Source: Rickettsia typhi (GTDB taxonomy: Bacteria; Pseudomonadota; Alphaproteobacteria; Rickettsiales; UBA1997). Taken from it: DNA of 6,014 bases. A model generated the notes under the pieces. That model did no database searches. It was not told the origin of the DNA and saw only the letters and a program-made list of their open reading frames with translations. Numbering within the stretch: the first letter of the stretch is position 1; every line of letters starts with the position of its first letter. The stretch lies in assembly GCA_945902255.1 (NCBI GenBank), contig CAMDMO010000094.1, positions 1 to 6,014 of the forward strand, in the 5' to 3' direction. The position numbers were made by a program, and so were the translations under genes. Of this stretch, positions 5,919-6,014 are shown one piece after another.

Positions 5919-5930
5919 TAAGTTTTTTTA
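5904..5930. repeat. Inverted repeat TAAAAAAACT/AGTTTTTTTA upstream of the transposase
   Basis: Perfect 10-bp arms (5904-5913 and 5921-5930) flank the loop ATTAATA. It could be part of the left end of the IS element, or a weak bidirectional terminator shielding the transposase from outside transcription. The right end of the element is outside the window, so a terminal-repeat match cannot be tested here. Confidence 0.5.
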
Positions 5931-5939
5931 AAGAAATTT

Positions 5940-6014
5940 ATGGCAAAACCTTACAGTTTAGATTTAAGAATGAGGGTTATAGAAAATCTTGTAGAAGGTA
6001 ATATAACTCAAGCA
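5940..6014 (+). CDS. IS630-family transposase, N-terminal 25 codons (cut by the window end)
   Basis: The ATG at 5940 opens MAKPYSLDLRMRVIENL and continues in frame to the last base. The 'KPYS.DLR.RV...' opening is the characteristic N-terminal helix-turn-helix of IS630/Tc1-mariner bacterial transposases. The DDE catalytic domain, if intact, lies beyond 6014. Elements of this family insert at TA dinucleotides. The left end of the element is probably between about 5890 and 5940 but cannot be fixed without the right terminal repeat. No strong Shine-Dalgarno is present (AAAGAA at 5930-5935 is weak). Confidence 0.85.
   Translation, partial: MAKPYSLDLRMRVIENLVEGNITQA

Overview
This is an AT-rich window from what looks like an alphaproteobacterium of the order Rickettsiales (Rickettsia-like or a related intracellular endosymbiont). 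The main evidence is the isocitrate dehydrogenase at 1211-2704. It follows the long rickettsial form almost motif for motif, including the extra C-terminal domain and the ending in YS..QGE. Low GC, sparse Shine-Dalgarno sites, short GC-rich palindromes and decayed mobile-element pieces fit the same group. The genus cannot be fixed from the sequence.

Left part (1-2704). A multipass membrane protein resembling a GT-C type glycosyltransferase is read on the minus strand. It starts at 1054 and is still open at the left edge, with 351 residues visible. It is divergent from icd. The 156 bp between the two starts hold a perfect 52-bp palindrome (1076-1127) built from two GGGGTCTGACCCC-type palindromes, plus a plausible icd promoter at 1155-1183. 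Icd's cofactor-pocket residues are of the NAD+ type rather than the NADP+ type.

Middle (2714-4690). A MscS-family mechanosensitive channel follows icd after 9 nt and is probably co-transcribed. Two tandem hairpins lie just after its stop. The next 0.5 kb has no convincing intact gene. It holds three GC-rich or complex hairpins, a possible 42-codon minus-strand ORF, and an 85-bp mirror-symmetric region (4404-4488) that puts an AAGGAGAAA ribosome-binding sequence at each outer end. The plus-strand site serves a small helix-turn-helix gene (4494-4640) broken by two compensating frameshifts.

Right part (4691-6014). A 323-residue hydrophilic protein of unknown family has a predicted coiled coil, a Gly/Ala linker and an acidic-then-basic tail. 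It sits between the broken HTH gene and an IS630-family transposase whose first 25 codons end the window. This half looks like accessory DNA shaped by mobile elements. The 277 bp before the transposase hold overlapping palindromes and a good promoter.

Icd (TCA cycle), the channel (osmotic protection) and the membrane transferase (cell-envelope glycan) look like ordinary chromosomal genes. No complete new multi-gene system is visible. The best candidates for something undescribed are the orphan protein at 4691-5662, the mirror-symmetric leader before it, and the 52-bp palindrome.
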